DNA of 9,069 nucleotides from Balneolaceae bacterium (GCA_007123785.1 SLGL01000012.1:1-9069), one strand, 5' to 3'. Counted from the first letter of the stretch, positions 1-7,030 are shown. Program-made: numbers and translations. Notes: a model not told the origin generated them from the sequence alone.

Positions 1-47
1 AAAGCTTGAATTTACAGTAAATAATAAGGTCAAGTAAGTTCAAGATA

Positions 48-1736
48 ATGGTGTATATTCGGTATTCCGAAATTTTTTACACACGGGTATTTATTTTGTT
101 GAAGAAAATTATTTTGATATTTTTTTTGGCGATGGCCAAACACCTGATTTCAGTTCAGGATGTCTACTCGAATGACCCACCAAAATTTATTCTCATTCAC
201 CTGGACGGAGTATCAGGAATTTATTTAGAGCAAGAGCTGGAAAAAGGAAATCTACCCAATCTGAAAGCTTTTTTTGGGCATCATGGTATGATAGATCATG
301 CCATCACCTATTTCCCAAGCAAAACTCCTACTGTAATTTCAAGTCTTCGATTTGGCGACTCCATTCGTGAAGCAGATCTGCCCGGATGGCAATATGTGGT
401 GGACAGAATTGAAGGAACAACTATCAAGACTGTAGGTACTTTTTTGAGAATGGTTTTTTCCACTTCACGTCTTTCAACAACTAATATTTTGTACGGTGTT
501 CCATTTTTCCATTGGCTGGCCGGCCCCGCCCTGGTTAATACTGCCGATTACTTGAAAGACTATAATGTCGTCCAATTTTATTGGTATAATGTTGATACAC
601 ACGGACATTTTTTTGGTGAAAAAGAATATTTAAATGCACTTCGAGATTTTGACAGGCAATTTGGCCGACTTATGAAGCGGCTGGATGACGATGTAAATGT
701 AATTTTATATTCAGATCATGGAATGACTTTTGGTCAGGGAATTGAGATTGGTTCAATAGTTGAAGATCTGTTGAAAGACGAAGTAAAATTGGCTGCTTAT
801 CCCTCTGTATATTTGACAGAGCCTGAAAAAGCAGATTATTATGCAAGAAAATTAAGAGAAGAAACAGAACTGGATTTTACATTCTTTAGGTTAGATAATA
901 ATACGTTGAAAGGGTATCATAAAAATGGGACTATACATTTTTACAAGGATTATGAAAATCAAAAAATAAGTTATCGTTATGAAGGTGAAGATGTACTCGG
1001 GTATAATGAAAAAGGGTATAGCGGTGAATATCTGAGCCGGTATGATTGGCTGAAGCTCACTCATGCATCGGAGTTTCCGATGGCTCCGGTTATACTTTTT
1101 CACTACATGGATAACCCTAATGCAGGGGATATAATTACACTTTTTGATGGCTTCAAGTATGAGCAGACCGGTTATGCCAGTGCCGGAAATCACGGCGGTT
1201 TTGTGGATAAAGATATGAGAGCCCTGCTGCTTGTTCGCGGGGCAGAATTAGCAAAACTTTATAACAGGGACTACTATTGGCTGCCCGAACTTTTTAATGA
1301 TATTGACAATGTTGATTTCGAAGAACGTCCTCCACGCGAGCGCCACATTTTTAGTTCAAGATATGATTTCAGAAGAAACCGAACGGTAACAAACATTTCT
1401 TTATCTCCCCGCTATCGTATTAACTATGGCCTGACTTCTTATAACTCTGATTTTAATCAGCTTTCTCAGTTTGATAGTGTTGATTTTTGGGGGAAGGCGG
1501 ATCTTTTTCGATCCTATCTGGTTCGTTTTTGGGTTGGTACAGGTTTTGAGCTAACTCCGGAAGAAGCAAATCCATTCTTAAAACTTGAGTACGATATACA
1601 CATAAGAAAATTTGTTTTACGCAATTCTTTCGCTACCCATCGTCCTTTCGAATTAAGGGTATCCTACGAAGCCTTACCTTGGCTTGCATTTGAAACGGTG
1701 AATTTCACATCTATAGGCTTACGCTTCGATTTTTAA
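48..1736 (+). CDS. Exported alkaline-phosphatase-superfamily phosphodiesterase (NPP-like) with beta-rich C-terminal domain
   Basis: The 562-aa protein belongs to the type I phosphodiesterase/nucleotide pyrophosphatase branch of the alkaline phosphatase superfamily. These are two-metal (usually zinc) enzymes that cleave phosphate mono- or diesters. The full ligand set is visible: Asp53 in HLDG, the likely nucleophile Thr93 in FPSKTPT, Asp183 and His187 in DTHGH, Asp223-His224 in SDHGM, and His382 in GNHGG. It should therefore be active, but the substrate cannot be read from the sequence. The N-terminus has basic residues followed by a hydrophobic stretch (about 19-30), so it is exported; cleavage near Ala30 or Ser41 is possible. 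ATG48 is used, but TTG99 (residue 18) would give a more conventional signal peptide, and neither has a Shine-Dalgarno site. Residues about 435-562 lie outside the catalytic domain, alternate like beta strands and end in Phe. The gene looks AT-richer than ettA and pgk. The family call is firm; the specific function is unknown. Confidence 0.87.
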   Translation: MVYIRYSEIFYTRVFILLKKIILIFFLAMAKHLISVQDVYSNDPPKFILIHLDGVSGIYLEQELEKGNLPNLKAFFGHHGMIDHAITYFPSKTPTVISSLRFGDSIREADLPGWQYVVDRIEGTTIKTVGTFLRMVFSTSRLSTTNILYGVPFFHWLAGPALVNTADYLKDYNVVQFYWYNVDTHGHFFGEKEYLNALRDFDRQFGRLMKRLDDDVNVILYSDHGMTFGQGIEIGSIVEDLLKDEVKLAAYPSVYLTEPEKADYYARKLREETELDFTFFRLDNNTLKGYHKNGTIHFYKDYENQKISYRYEGEDVLGYNEKGYSGEYLSRYDWLKLTHASEFPMAPVILFHYMDNPNAGDIITLFDGFKYEQTGYASAGNHGGFVDKDMRALLLVRGAELAKLYNRDYYWLPELFNDIDNVDFEERPPRERHIFSSRYDFRRNRTVTNISLSPRYRINYGLTSYNSDFNQLSQFDSVDFWGKADLFRSYLVRFWVGTGFELTPEEANPFLKLEYDIHIRKFVLRNSFATHRPFELRVSYEALPWLAFETVNFTSIGLRFDF

Positions 1737-1789
1737 AACCTGGCTCGGCCTATGTTTTTATTTCTAACTAAAATCAACAGATCAATAAC

Positions 1790-3463
1790 TTGAGCGACCA
1801 AAAAATTATTTTTTCGATGGTTGGGGTCAGTAAAATATATAAACCCAACAAAACCGTACTGAAGGATATCTATCTCTCTTTTTTCTATGGAGCCAAAATC
1901 GGTGTCCTTGGACTGAACGGAGCCGGTAAAAGTACACTATTGAGAATTATTGCGGGAGAAGATGATGACTATATCGGGAACATCTCTCGCCAGAAAGGAA
2001 TCACCTTCGGATACCTTTCTCAGGAGCCTGAACTGGATCCGGAAAAAACCGTACTTGAAATCGTGCAGGAAGGTGTGCAGGAGACGATGAACCTCATCAA
2101 AGAGTACGAGGCCGTAAACGAAGGATTTAGTGATCCAGAGGCTGATTTTGACGCGCTCATCGCAAAACAGACCAAACTGCAGGAGAAGATCGACCGGATA
2201 GGGGCCTGGGATATCGACGCCAAGCTCAATCAGGCGATGGATGCCTTAAGGTGTCCTCCGGCTGATTCAAAGATCGAAGTCCTCTCCGGCGGAGAATTGC
2301 GGCGTGTCGCACTCTGTCGTCTTCTTCTCAAAAAACCAGATGTGCTTCTGCTTGATGAACCGACTAACCACCTGGATGCCGAATCGGTAGGATGGCTGGA
2401 ACAACACCTTGACCGCTATGAAGGAACCGTTATTGCCGTAACCCATGATCGTTATTTCCTCGACAACGTTGCCGGTTGGATACTGGAACTCGACAGGGGC
2501 GAGGGGATACCTTTTGAAGGCAATTATTCATCCTGGCTGGAACAGAAAAAAACCAGGCTTCAGCAGGAGGAAAAACAGGAATCCAAACGTCAGAAAACAC
2601 TGCAGCAGGAGCTGGAGTGGATTCGCCAAAACCCGAAAGGACGGCGGGCCAAGAGTAAGGCGAGGATCAATGCCTACGAGGATCTGCTTTCTGAAGAGCA
2701 TCAAAAACGCCAGGATGAGATGGAAATTTTCATCCCCGCCGGTCCTCGTCTTGGAGACAAAGTAATTGTAGCTGAAAATGTATCGAAAGGATACGATGAT
2801 AAACTTCTGATTGAAGAGATGAATTTCAATCTGCCACCAGGTGGAATCGTTGGCGTAATTGGTCCCAACGGTGCCGGAAAAACCACACTTTTTAAAATGA
2901 TTACCGGAGAAGAGAAACCGGATAGCGGGAATATCGTTTTGGGTGATACTGTAAAACTGGGTTATGTGGATCAAAAGCGTCCGCTCGACCCTGCTAAAAC
3001 CATCTGGGAAGAGATCTCCGGAGGGCAGGATCTCATCAAACTTGGAAATCGTGAGGTAAATTCCCGTGCTTATGTGGCGAGGTTTAATTTCAGCGGCAGT
3101 GATCAGCAGAAGAAGGCAAGTGAAATTTCCGGCGGAGAACGGAACCGGGTTCACCTGGCCAAAATGCTTAAGGAAGGTGCCAATGTATTATTGCTTGATG
3201 AGCCAACCAACGATTTGGATGTGAACACCCTGCGTGCACTTGAAGAGGCAATGCTTGAATTTGCGGGTTGTGTTGTTGTGATTTCGCATGACCGGTGGTT
3301 CCTGGATCGGGTAACCACACACATTCTCGCCTTTGAAGGCAACAGCCGGGTGTACTGGTTTGAAGGGAATTATCAGGAATATGAAGAAAACCGGCGGAAA
3401 CGGCTGGGAATCAGCGAAGAGCAACCAACACGCATTCAGTACAAAAAACTGATGAGGGATTGA
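1790..3463 (+). CDS. ettA: Energy-dependent translational throttle protein EttA (ABC-F ATPase)
   Basis: EttA is a soluble ABC-F protein that binds the ribosomal E site and couples the first steps of elongation to the ATP/ADP ratio. The 557-aa length matches E. coli EttA (about 555). Two nucleotide-binding domains are intact. NBD1 has Walker A GLNGAGKST (41-49), LSGGE (165-169), LLLDEPTNHLD with Glu190, and His219. NBD2 has GPNGAGKTT (358-366), ISGGE (446-450), Walker B with Glu471, and His500. The EttA arm inserts at about 95-140 and the charged inter-domain linker runs from about 243 to 322, closing with the family-typical GPRLGDK. There are no transmembrane segments, so it is not a transporter. 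The start is TTG1790: the family has about ten residues before the conserved VGK/VSK segment, and this start supplies them, whereas the next in-frame ATG (1817) would lose them. It lies 53 nt after the phosphodiesterase gene, with no obvious functional link. Confidence 0.95.
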   Translation: MSDQKIIFSMVGVSKIYKPNKTVLKDIYLSFFYGAKIGVLGLNGAGKSTLLRIIAGEDDDYIGNISRQKGITFGYLSQEPELDPEKTVLEIVQEGVQETMNLIKEYEAVNEGFSDPEADFDALIAKQTKLQEKIDRIGAWDIDAKLNQAMDALRCPPADSKIEVLSGGELRRVALCRLLLKKPDVLLLDEPTNHLDAESVGWLEQHLDRYEGTVIAVTHDRYFLDNVAGWILELDRGEGIPFEGNYSSWLEQKKTRLQQEEKQESKRQKTLQQELEWIRQNPKGRRAKSKARINAYEDLLSEEHQKRQDEMEIFIPAGPRLGDKVIVAENVSKGYDDKLLIEEMNFNLPPGGIVGVIGPNGAGKTTLFKMITGEEKPDSGNIVLGDTVKLGYVDQKRPLDPAKTIWEEISGGQDLIKLGNREVNSRAYVARFNFSGSDQQKKASEISGGERNRVHLAKMLKEGANVLLLDEPTNDLDVNTLRALEEAMLEFAGCVVVISHDRWFLDRVTTHILAFEGNSRVYWFEGNYQEYEENRRKRLGISEEQPTRIQYKKLMRD

Positions 3464-3503
3464 ATTCAATTATTTACATGCAGCAATCAATTTGGTTTAT
3501 TTC

Positions 3504-3525
3504 GAAACTGCCGTTTGGCAGTTTC
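3504..3525 (+). terminator. Hairpin 40 nt after ettA, possible terminator
   Basis: GAAACTGCC and GGCAGTTTC form a perfect 9-bp stem around a GTTT loop. The outer TTTC/GAAA bases can extend it by four pairs past a one-base bulge. It starts 40 nt after the ettA stop codon, where a terminator would be expected. The downstream sequence is only moderately T-rich (GTTCTTCTC) and lacks a clean U-tract, so termination could be weak, or the hairpin may serve mRNA 3'-end stability instead. Confidence 0.45.
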
Positions 3526-3542
3526 TGAAAGTTCTTCTCATA

Positions 3543-3567
3543 GCGGGTTAATGTTGTAGAAACCCGC
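3543..3567. repeat. Second inverted repeat between ettA and pgk
   Basis: GCGGGTT (3543-3549) and AACCCGC (3561-3567) are perfect complements around an 11-nt loop, 17 nt after the first hairpin. No T-tract follows. It could be part of a tandem-hairpin terminator for ettA or a structure at the start of a long pgk 5' UTR. The sequence does not say which. Confidence 0.35.
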
Positions 3568-3701
3568 AACAAGTAACCTATACACGAACCGCGATCATCC
3601 GTTTGAATCGGAAAGCATTTTTTCATGCAGATAATTTCCAAACACCGTTGCGAACCCGTATTTTTCCAAAAAAGCTAACTTAAAAAAAATCATCAAAAAA
3701 A

Positions 3702-4898
3702 ATGGCAAAACTAACACTGAATGATGTTGAATTAAACGGTAAAACCGTTTTAATGAGAGTAGATTTTAACGTACCGATCAAAGAGGGAGTGATATCGGAT
3801 GACAACCGAATTGTACAGGCACTCAAGTCGATTAATTTTGTGACCGACGCCGGTGCCAAACTGATCTTAACCAGCCATCTGGGCCGGCCTGCCGATGCTC
3901 CGGATCCCGAATTCAGCCTGAAACCTGTGGCCGATCATCTCGCAACTCTTGTAGATGCCAGGGTTCATTTTGCAGAAGACTGCATAGGTGAGAAGCGTGA
4001 AACCGCTGTAAACGCTGCCAAAACCGGCGAAATCGTACTGCTCGAAAATGTACGGTTCCACCCTGGTGAGAAAAAGAATAATCCCGATTTTGCAAAACAA
4101 CTTGCTTCCGGTGCTGATCTGTTCGTGAACGATGCTTTTGGCAGTAGCCATCGTGCTCATTCCTCGGTGGCCGGTGTTACTGAATATTTGCAGCCATCGG
4201 TTTCAGGCTTTCTGCTCGAAAAAGAGATCCGTTATCTCGAAGAGAGTGTAAATAACCCGGAACGGCCGTTTGTTGCTATATTGGGCGGCGCAAAAGTGTC
4301 CGACAAAATCGGTGTGATTGAAAACCTGCTATCAAAAGTAGACAGTATTGTTATTGGTGGGGGAATGACCTATACCTTCTATAAAGCCAAAGGCCTGCCT
4401 ATCGGCAACTCTCTGCTCGAGGAAGACAAGGTAGAGCTTGCCAAAGAACTGATCGAAAAAGCGAAGGAAGCCGGTGTGAACTTTATGCTTCCGATGGATT
4501 CTGTTGTAGCCAAAGAGTTTAGTAACGATGCTGAAAACAAAGTAGTGGATGAGGATGGTATTGAAGATGGCTGGATGGCGCTCGATATTGGCCCGCAGTC
4601 TGCAATCGCATTCGGAAATCTGATCAAACAAGCTAAAACCGTTGTATGGAATGGCCCAATGGGAGTGTTTGAGATGAGCAATTTTGCGGAGGGAACATTT
4701 GAAGTTGCAAATGCTCTGGCTGCAGCAACCGCTGATGGAGCTACCACGATCATCGGAGGCGGTGACTCAGCCTCTGCTATTAAAAAAGCCGGGCTTGAGA
4801 ATCAGGTATCCCACGTTTCAACCGGAGGCGGTGCAAGTCTCGAATACCTTGAAGGAAAAGAACTTCCGGGAGTTGCCGCTTTAACGGATAAAAGATAA
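3702..4898 (+). CDS. pgk: Phosphoglycerate kinase
   Basis: Phosphoglycerate kinase transfers phosphate from 1,3-bisphosphoglycerate to ADP, giving ATP and 3-phosphoglycerate in glycolysis, and runs in reverse in gluconeogenesis. It is cytosolic. The 398-aa length is normal for the bacterial enzyme. The signature RVDFNVP is at 19-25, and the substrate-binding segment SHLGRP is at 58-63. ENVRF (115-119) and Arg151 in SSHRAH contribute further substrate-side basic residues. The hinge and nucleotide-domain motif GGAKVSDKI is at 195-203, WNGPMGVFE at 316-324, and the glycine-rich nucleotide loop GGGDS at 352-356. Nothing is missing. The start ATG3702 sits directly after an A-rich leader without a Shine-Dalgarno sequence, and the protein opens with the expected strand before RVDFNVP. 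It stands alone here: gapA, tpiA and eno are not in the window. Confidence 0.98.
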   Translation: MAKLTLNDVELNGKTVLMRVDFNVPIKEGVISDDNRIVQALKSINFVTDAGAKLILTSHLGRPADAPDPEFSLKPVADHLATLVDARVHFAEDCIGEKRETAVNAAKTGEIVLLENVRFHPGEKKNNPDFAKQLASGADLFVNDAFGSSHRAHSSVAGVTEYLQPSVSGFLLEKEIRYLEESVNNPERPFVAILGGAKVSDKIGVIENLLSKVDSIVIGGGMTYTFYKAKGLPIGNSLLEEDKVELAKELIEKAKEAGVNFMLPMDSVVAKEFSNDAENKVVDEDGIEDGWMALDIGPQSAIAFGNLIKQAKTVVWNGPMGVFEMSNFAEGTFEVANALAAATADGATTIIGGGDSASAIKKAGLENQVSHVSTGGGASLEYLEGKELPGVAALTDKR

Positions 4899-4918
4899 TC
4901 AAGCAGATTTTTTTTGGA

Positions 4919-4939
4919 TTCAGATAAATGTGATCTGAA
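4919..4939. repeat. Small hairpin just after pgk
   Basis: TTCAGAT (4919-4925) and ATCTGAA (4933-4939) form a perfect 7-bp stem with a 7-nt loop, 20 nt after the pgk stop codon. The T-run (about 4908-4915) lies before the stem rather than after it, so this is not a canonical intrinsic terminator on either strand. It may protect the pgk mRNA 3' end. Confidence 0.35.
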
Positions 4940-4948
4940 GTGAGTTTG

Positions 4949-5044
4949 AATAATGAACATCGAACACCGAATGTCGAATCCAATGCTTGAATCATGGAGA
5001 TTTTCACTTCGGAGTTCGGAGTTCATGATTCGGTGTTCGTTATT
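4949..5044. repeat. Palindromic CGAA/TTCG intergenic repeat, copy 1
   Basis: This is an imperfect palindrome of about 96 bp. The outer arm AATAATGAACATCGAACACC (4949-4968, continuing GAAT) faces ATTCGGTGTTCGTTATT (5028-5044), which is its reverse complement apart from a 7-nt gap. An inner arm GAATCATG (4989-4996) faces CATGATTC (5024-5031). It shares ATCGAACnCCGAAT and a 21-nt right-arm segment (5006-5026, three mismatches) with copy 2 at 5059-5114. It lies between two convergent genes, a usual place for REP- or MITE-like elements. No protein is encoded. Confidence 0.7.
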
Positions 5045-5112
5045 AAAAAAACAGAGAAATATCGAATATCGAACGCCGAATTGAAGGTTTTTTACTTCGA
5101 TATTCGGAGTTC
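5045..5112 (-). terminator. Possible terminator of the beta-barrel gene, formed by repeat copy 2
   Basis: On the - strand, downstream of the stop codon at 5130-5132, the imperfect stem (5112-5095 with 5086-5071, extended by ATATCGAA-type pairing to 5059) is followed by TTTTTTT at 5051-5045. The stem is imperfect and the T-run begins seven bases after it, so the call is tentative. If right, a repeat element has been co-opted as a terminator. Confidence 0.35.
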
Positions 5113-5114
5113 AT
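5059..5114. repeat. Palindromic CGAA/TTCG intergenic repeat, copy 2
   Basis: This is a shorter relative of copy 1. The left arm ATATCGAATATCGAACGCCG (5059-5078) contains ATCGAACGCCGAAT (5068-5081), one mismatch from copy 1. The right arm 5094-5114 matches copy 1 positions 5006-5026 in 18 of 21 bases. GAACgCCGAATTGAAG (5071-5086) can pair imperfectly with CTTCGATATTCGGAGTTC (5095-5112). Read on the - strand the hairpin is followed by seven Ts (complement of 5045-5051), so it could end transcription of the 5130-5705 gene. Confidence 0.65.
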
Positions 5115-5129
5115 TCAAGATTACTGAAA

Positions 5130-5705
5130 CTAATCTGAGTGATTAAAAAGGTAAAAGATACCTATCTGGAAACCCCTGCTGGTTGACTTAATACTTGAAC
5201 TTTCGGATATATCACTTAATCCAAGATTATATCTTAAATCAATACCAAAATCAGTAGGTGTATGTACATAACTCGCACCAAAACTTAAGCCTGCGTCTAT
5301 CGATTTAAAATCATCTTTAATGTCTATAGTAGTGCTATTATTTACTGCTTTGGCTCTGACGAGCAATCCTATCTGAGGACCAGCCTGAATTCTGAAGCCA
5401 TTATCAAACATATATTGAAGCATTACAGGTATGTTTATGTAATCGAGGTTGAGATTGGTATTGCCACTTGCTGCACCCTGCATGGAATAAACAATTTCTG
5501 GCTGCAAACCAAACTGCCTTTTCAAATGGATGTGCCCAAGTAATCCAGCATGAAGCCCTAAATTTGAATCAAACCCCTGTCCGCTGTCATTATCAAAAGT
5601 GTATGAATTCAGTCCTATTTTAGTACCAATGTTTATATTCTGTGCACTTACTGTACTCACTGCCATAAATAACGCGGTAATGATTGTAATCAAATAAAAT
5701 TTCAT
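5130..5705 (-). CDS. Small outer-membrane beta-barrel protein (PorT / OMP_b-brl_2-like)
   Basis: The 191-aa protein has a clear signal peptide: Met-Lys, a hydrophobic core, and a VSA|Q cleavage site after residue 21. The mature part consists of alternating amphipathic strands. It has the pattern seen in the PorT/OMP_b-brl_2 families of Bacteroidota: GTKIGLN near the start, LQPEIVYSMQGA (67-78), LDYINIPVMLQYMF (87-100), then IQAGPQIGLLV (106-116). About eight strands fit the length, so a small barrel in the outer membrane is likely. The family is broad and mostly without known function. It ends ...FNHSD rather than in an aromatic residue, which is common in this group. ATG5705 gives the signal peptide directly and has no Shine-Dalgarno site. 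It is transcribed toward pgk, divergently from mlaE, and is probably monocistronic. Confidence 0.85.
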   Translation of the reverse strand: MKFYLITIITALFMAVSTVSAQNINIGTKIGLNSYTFDNDSGQGFDSNLGLHAGLLGHIHLKRQFGLQPEIVYSMQGAASGNTNLNLDYINIPVMLQYMFDNGFRIQAGPQIGLLVRAKAVNNSTTIDIKDDFKSIDAGLSFGASYVHTPTDFGIDLRYNLGLSDISESSSIKSTSRGFQIGIFYLFNHSD

Positions 5706-6179
5706 AAATTTTTATCTTTAGTTTTCTTGTCAGGGTAATTTCATCCATTTGGATTCCTTTCAAGTGCAGATAAAATGCGTGCATATTCTATTAATATTGT
5801 TATGTAACAGTGGATAAATGTTATATAAGTCACACATTAATCCGTTTTAATGATTTCACAATACTTTACCGCTTAACCATACAATATGTGCATTTTTCCT
5901 GCCTGCCTATAGTTCAGGAAATCAGATTCTGAACTATTTTTAATACTACTGTGCTAAAAACGGGTATCCAAGTCAGACATGGCTCTATGAGTGTATTTGC
6001 CTGAAATATCATTGATTTATGTAACCCGGAACAAGAAAACTGTAACAAGGCTGAGGCTTAAAACCGTAACTTATAAATTCATAAGGGAAAGTAAGTTAAA
6101 ACCAGTGAGGCTGTTATAACTGGCTACATTTTCTTGAGAATTTTCAAAGTAAATTTAGCGTACGGTATAATAGAAACAG
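5706..6179. other. Divergent intergenic region between beta-barrel gene and mlaE
   Basis: This 474-nt AT-rich stretch should hold the promoters for both divergent genes. I find no convincing Bacteroidota promoter pair (TTTG with TAnnTTTG). TATAAT at 6166-6171 lies only 9 nt before the mlaE ATG; it would work only for a leaderless mRNA and is not the consensus of this group. The notable content is the paired alternative hairpins at 5895-5941, listed separately. GTAAC occurs at 5804, 6021, 6042 and 6066, the last three spaced 21 and 24 nt, and GTTATAAC is an 8-bp palindrome at 6113-6120. No persuasive ORF is present. Confidence 0.55.
5895..5941 (+). promoter_or_regulatory. Attenuator-like pair of mutually exclusive hairpins
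   Basis: ATAGTTCAG (5909-5917) pairs perfectly with CTGAACTAT (5929-5937), a 9-bp stem whose last base opens a run of five Ts (5937-5941), an intrinsic-terminator shape on the + strand. An alternative 7-bp stem, TTTCCTG (5895-5901) with CAGGAAA (5915-5921), uses bases 5915-5917 of the terminator arm and traps the rest in its loop, so both cannot form at once. This is the layout of a transcription attenuator. It lies 239 nt before mlaE with no gene upstream on this strand, so it could instead end a short unannotated RNA. Stem GC is low, so function is uncertain. Confidence 0.4.
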
Positions 6180-7028
6180 ATGAAAGCAATTGGTCCGGTT
6201 AGAAAAAAAATCCCAAAACTGCCCGATGTAAAGAAAAGAGCTATAAAACTGAGTGAAAATGTTATAAAAAAAACTCAGAAAGCGAATCGTTTCTTTTTGG
6301 CTGTGGGTGAAATTAATCTGTTTTTCTGGTACACAATAAAAGCCTCTTTTTCTCGCGATTTTGAATTTAGAGAATTTCTGAGACAGTGTTATCTGGTGGG
6401 TAATAAAACATTACCTCTTATAACAATCACCGGAGTGGTTATTGGGTTGGTTCTTACCATTCAGGCCCGCCCGGTTCTTGCAGAATTCGGAGCGGTCTCT
6501 ATGCTGCCGGGTATGGTGGCTTTATCGATTATAAGGGAAATGGGGCCGGTAGTAACTGCACTCATTTGCGCCGGGAAAATTGGGTCGGGTATGGGAGCTG
6601 AATTAGGATCAATGAAGGTGACTGAACAGATTGATGCCATGGAGGTTTCGTCTACAAATCCCATTCGATTTTTAGTGGTACCCAGAGTGATGGCGGCTAC
6701 ACTCATGATTCCAATATTGGTTTTATATGCAGATGCTCTCGGTATTTTGGGAAGCTGGGCCGGAGCCAATATTAAAGGTGAAGTAAATTTTGTTCTGTTC
6801 ATTTCTCAGGCATTTAGTGCTGTTGGATTTATGGATCTGTTTCCCGCTGTCATTAAAACCTTCTTTTTTGGCGCGGCGATCGGCTTTATTGGCTGTTATA
6901 AAGGGTTTACAGCCGGCCGGGGAACAGAAAGTGTTGGGAAAGCGGCGAATGAATCTGTAGTGGTTGCCTCTTTATTAGTGATACTTATTGACCTGGTTGC
7001 TGTGCAAATAACCGATATGCTATTATAA
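6180..7028 (+). CDS. mlaE: MlaE-family ABC lipid transporter permease
   Basis: The 282-aa protein is an MlaE/permease_5 family inner-membrane subunit of an MCE-type ABC transporter. It works with an MlaF ATPase and an MlaD-like MCE protein to move phospholipid across the envelope. The family block is plain: GMVALSIIREMGPVVTAL (111-128) followed by AGKIGSGMGAELGSMKVTEQ (131-150), the cytoplasmic coupling segment that contacts the ATPase. Hydrophobic segments lie at about 78-96, 164-190, 204-220, 225-240 and 257-280. Residues 1-36 are a Lys-rich hydrophilic extension (several KK pairs) that precedes the usual amphipathic helix and is longer than in E. coli MlaE. The ATG at 6180 has no Shine-Dalgarno site, and no later Met would preserve the whole N-terminal helix region better. 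The gene is followed after 2 nt by mlaF, so the pair is almost certainly cotranscribed and perhaps translationally coupled. Confidence 0.93.
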   Translation: MKAIGPVRKKIPKLPDVKKRAIKLSENVIKKTQKANRFFLAVGEINLFFWYTIKASFSRDFEFREFLRQCYLVGNKTLPLITITGVVIGLVLTIQARPVLAEFGAVSMLPGMVALSIIREMGPVVTALICAGKIGSGMGAELGSMKVTEQIDAMEVSSTNPIRFLVVPRVMAATLMIPILVLYADALGILGSWAGANIKGEVNFVLFISQAFSAVGFMDLFPAVIKTFFFGAAIGFIGCYKGFTAGRGTESVGKAANESVVVASLLVILIDLVAVQITDMLL

Positions 7029-7030
7029 AA

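Larger units (their letters stand above)
3464..3701. other. ettA-pgk intergenic region (3' hairpins and pgk leader)
   Basis: This 238-nt gap holds two hairpins (3504-3525 and 3543-3567, listed separately) and then an A/T-rich leader ending in runs of A immediately before the pgk ATG. The region must contain the pgk promoter if pgk is transcribed independently. TATTTTTC at 3659-3666 matches the Bacteroidota -7 consensus TAnnTTTG at 7 of 8 positions, but I see no TTG at a suitable distance upstream, so I do not call a promoter. No small ORF stands out. Confidence 0.5.

Noticed and set aside
2528..3154. 208-aa ORF antisense to ettA
   Set aside because: It is a shadow of the strongly conserved ettA frame, with no domain and no independent start context.
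1790..3463. Antibiotic-resistance ABC-F or a transporter ATPase
   Set aside because: The arm insertion, the GPRLGDK linker end, the overall length and close resemblance to EttA throughout place it in the housekeeping EttA subfamily.
4379..4753. 124-aa Ser/Ala-rich ORF antisense to pgk
   Set aside because: It is a shadow of pgk codon bias; composition is dominated by reverse complements of common pgk codons.
4949..5114. CRISPR array
   Set aside because: Only two degenerate, palindromic copies with unequal spacing, no uniform repeats or spacers, and no cas genes nearby.
5991..6119. 42-codon GTG-initiated basic ORF in the mlaE upstream region
   Set aside because: It is short, starts right after an in-frame stop with a GTG and has no recognisable motif; expected by chance in AT-rich DNA.
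6166..6171. TATAAT as a -10 box for mlaE
   Set aside because: It lies 9 nt before the ATG with no -35 at normal spacing, and TATAAT is not the consensus of the group suggested by the other features.
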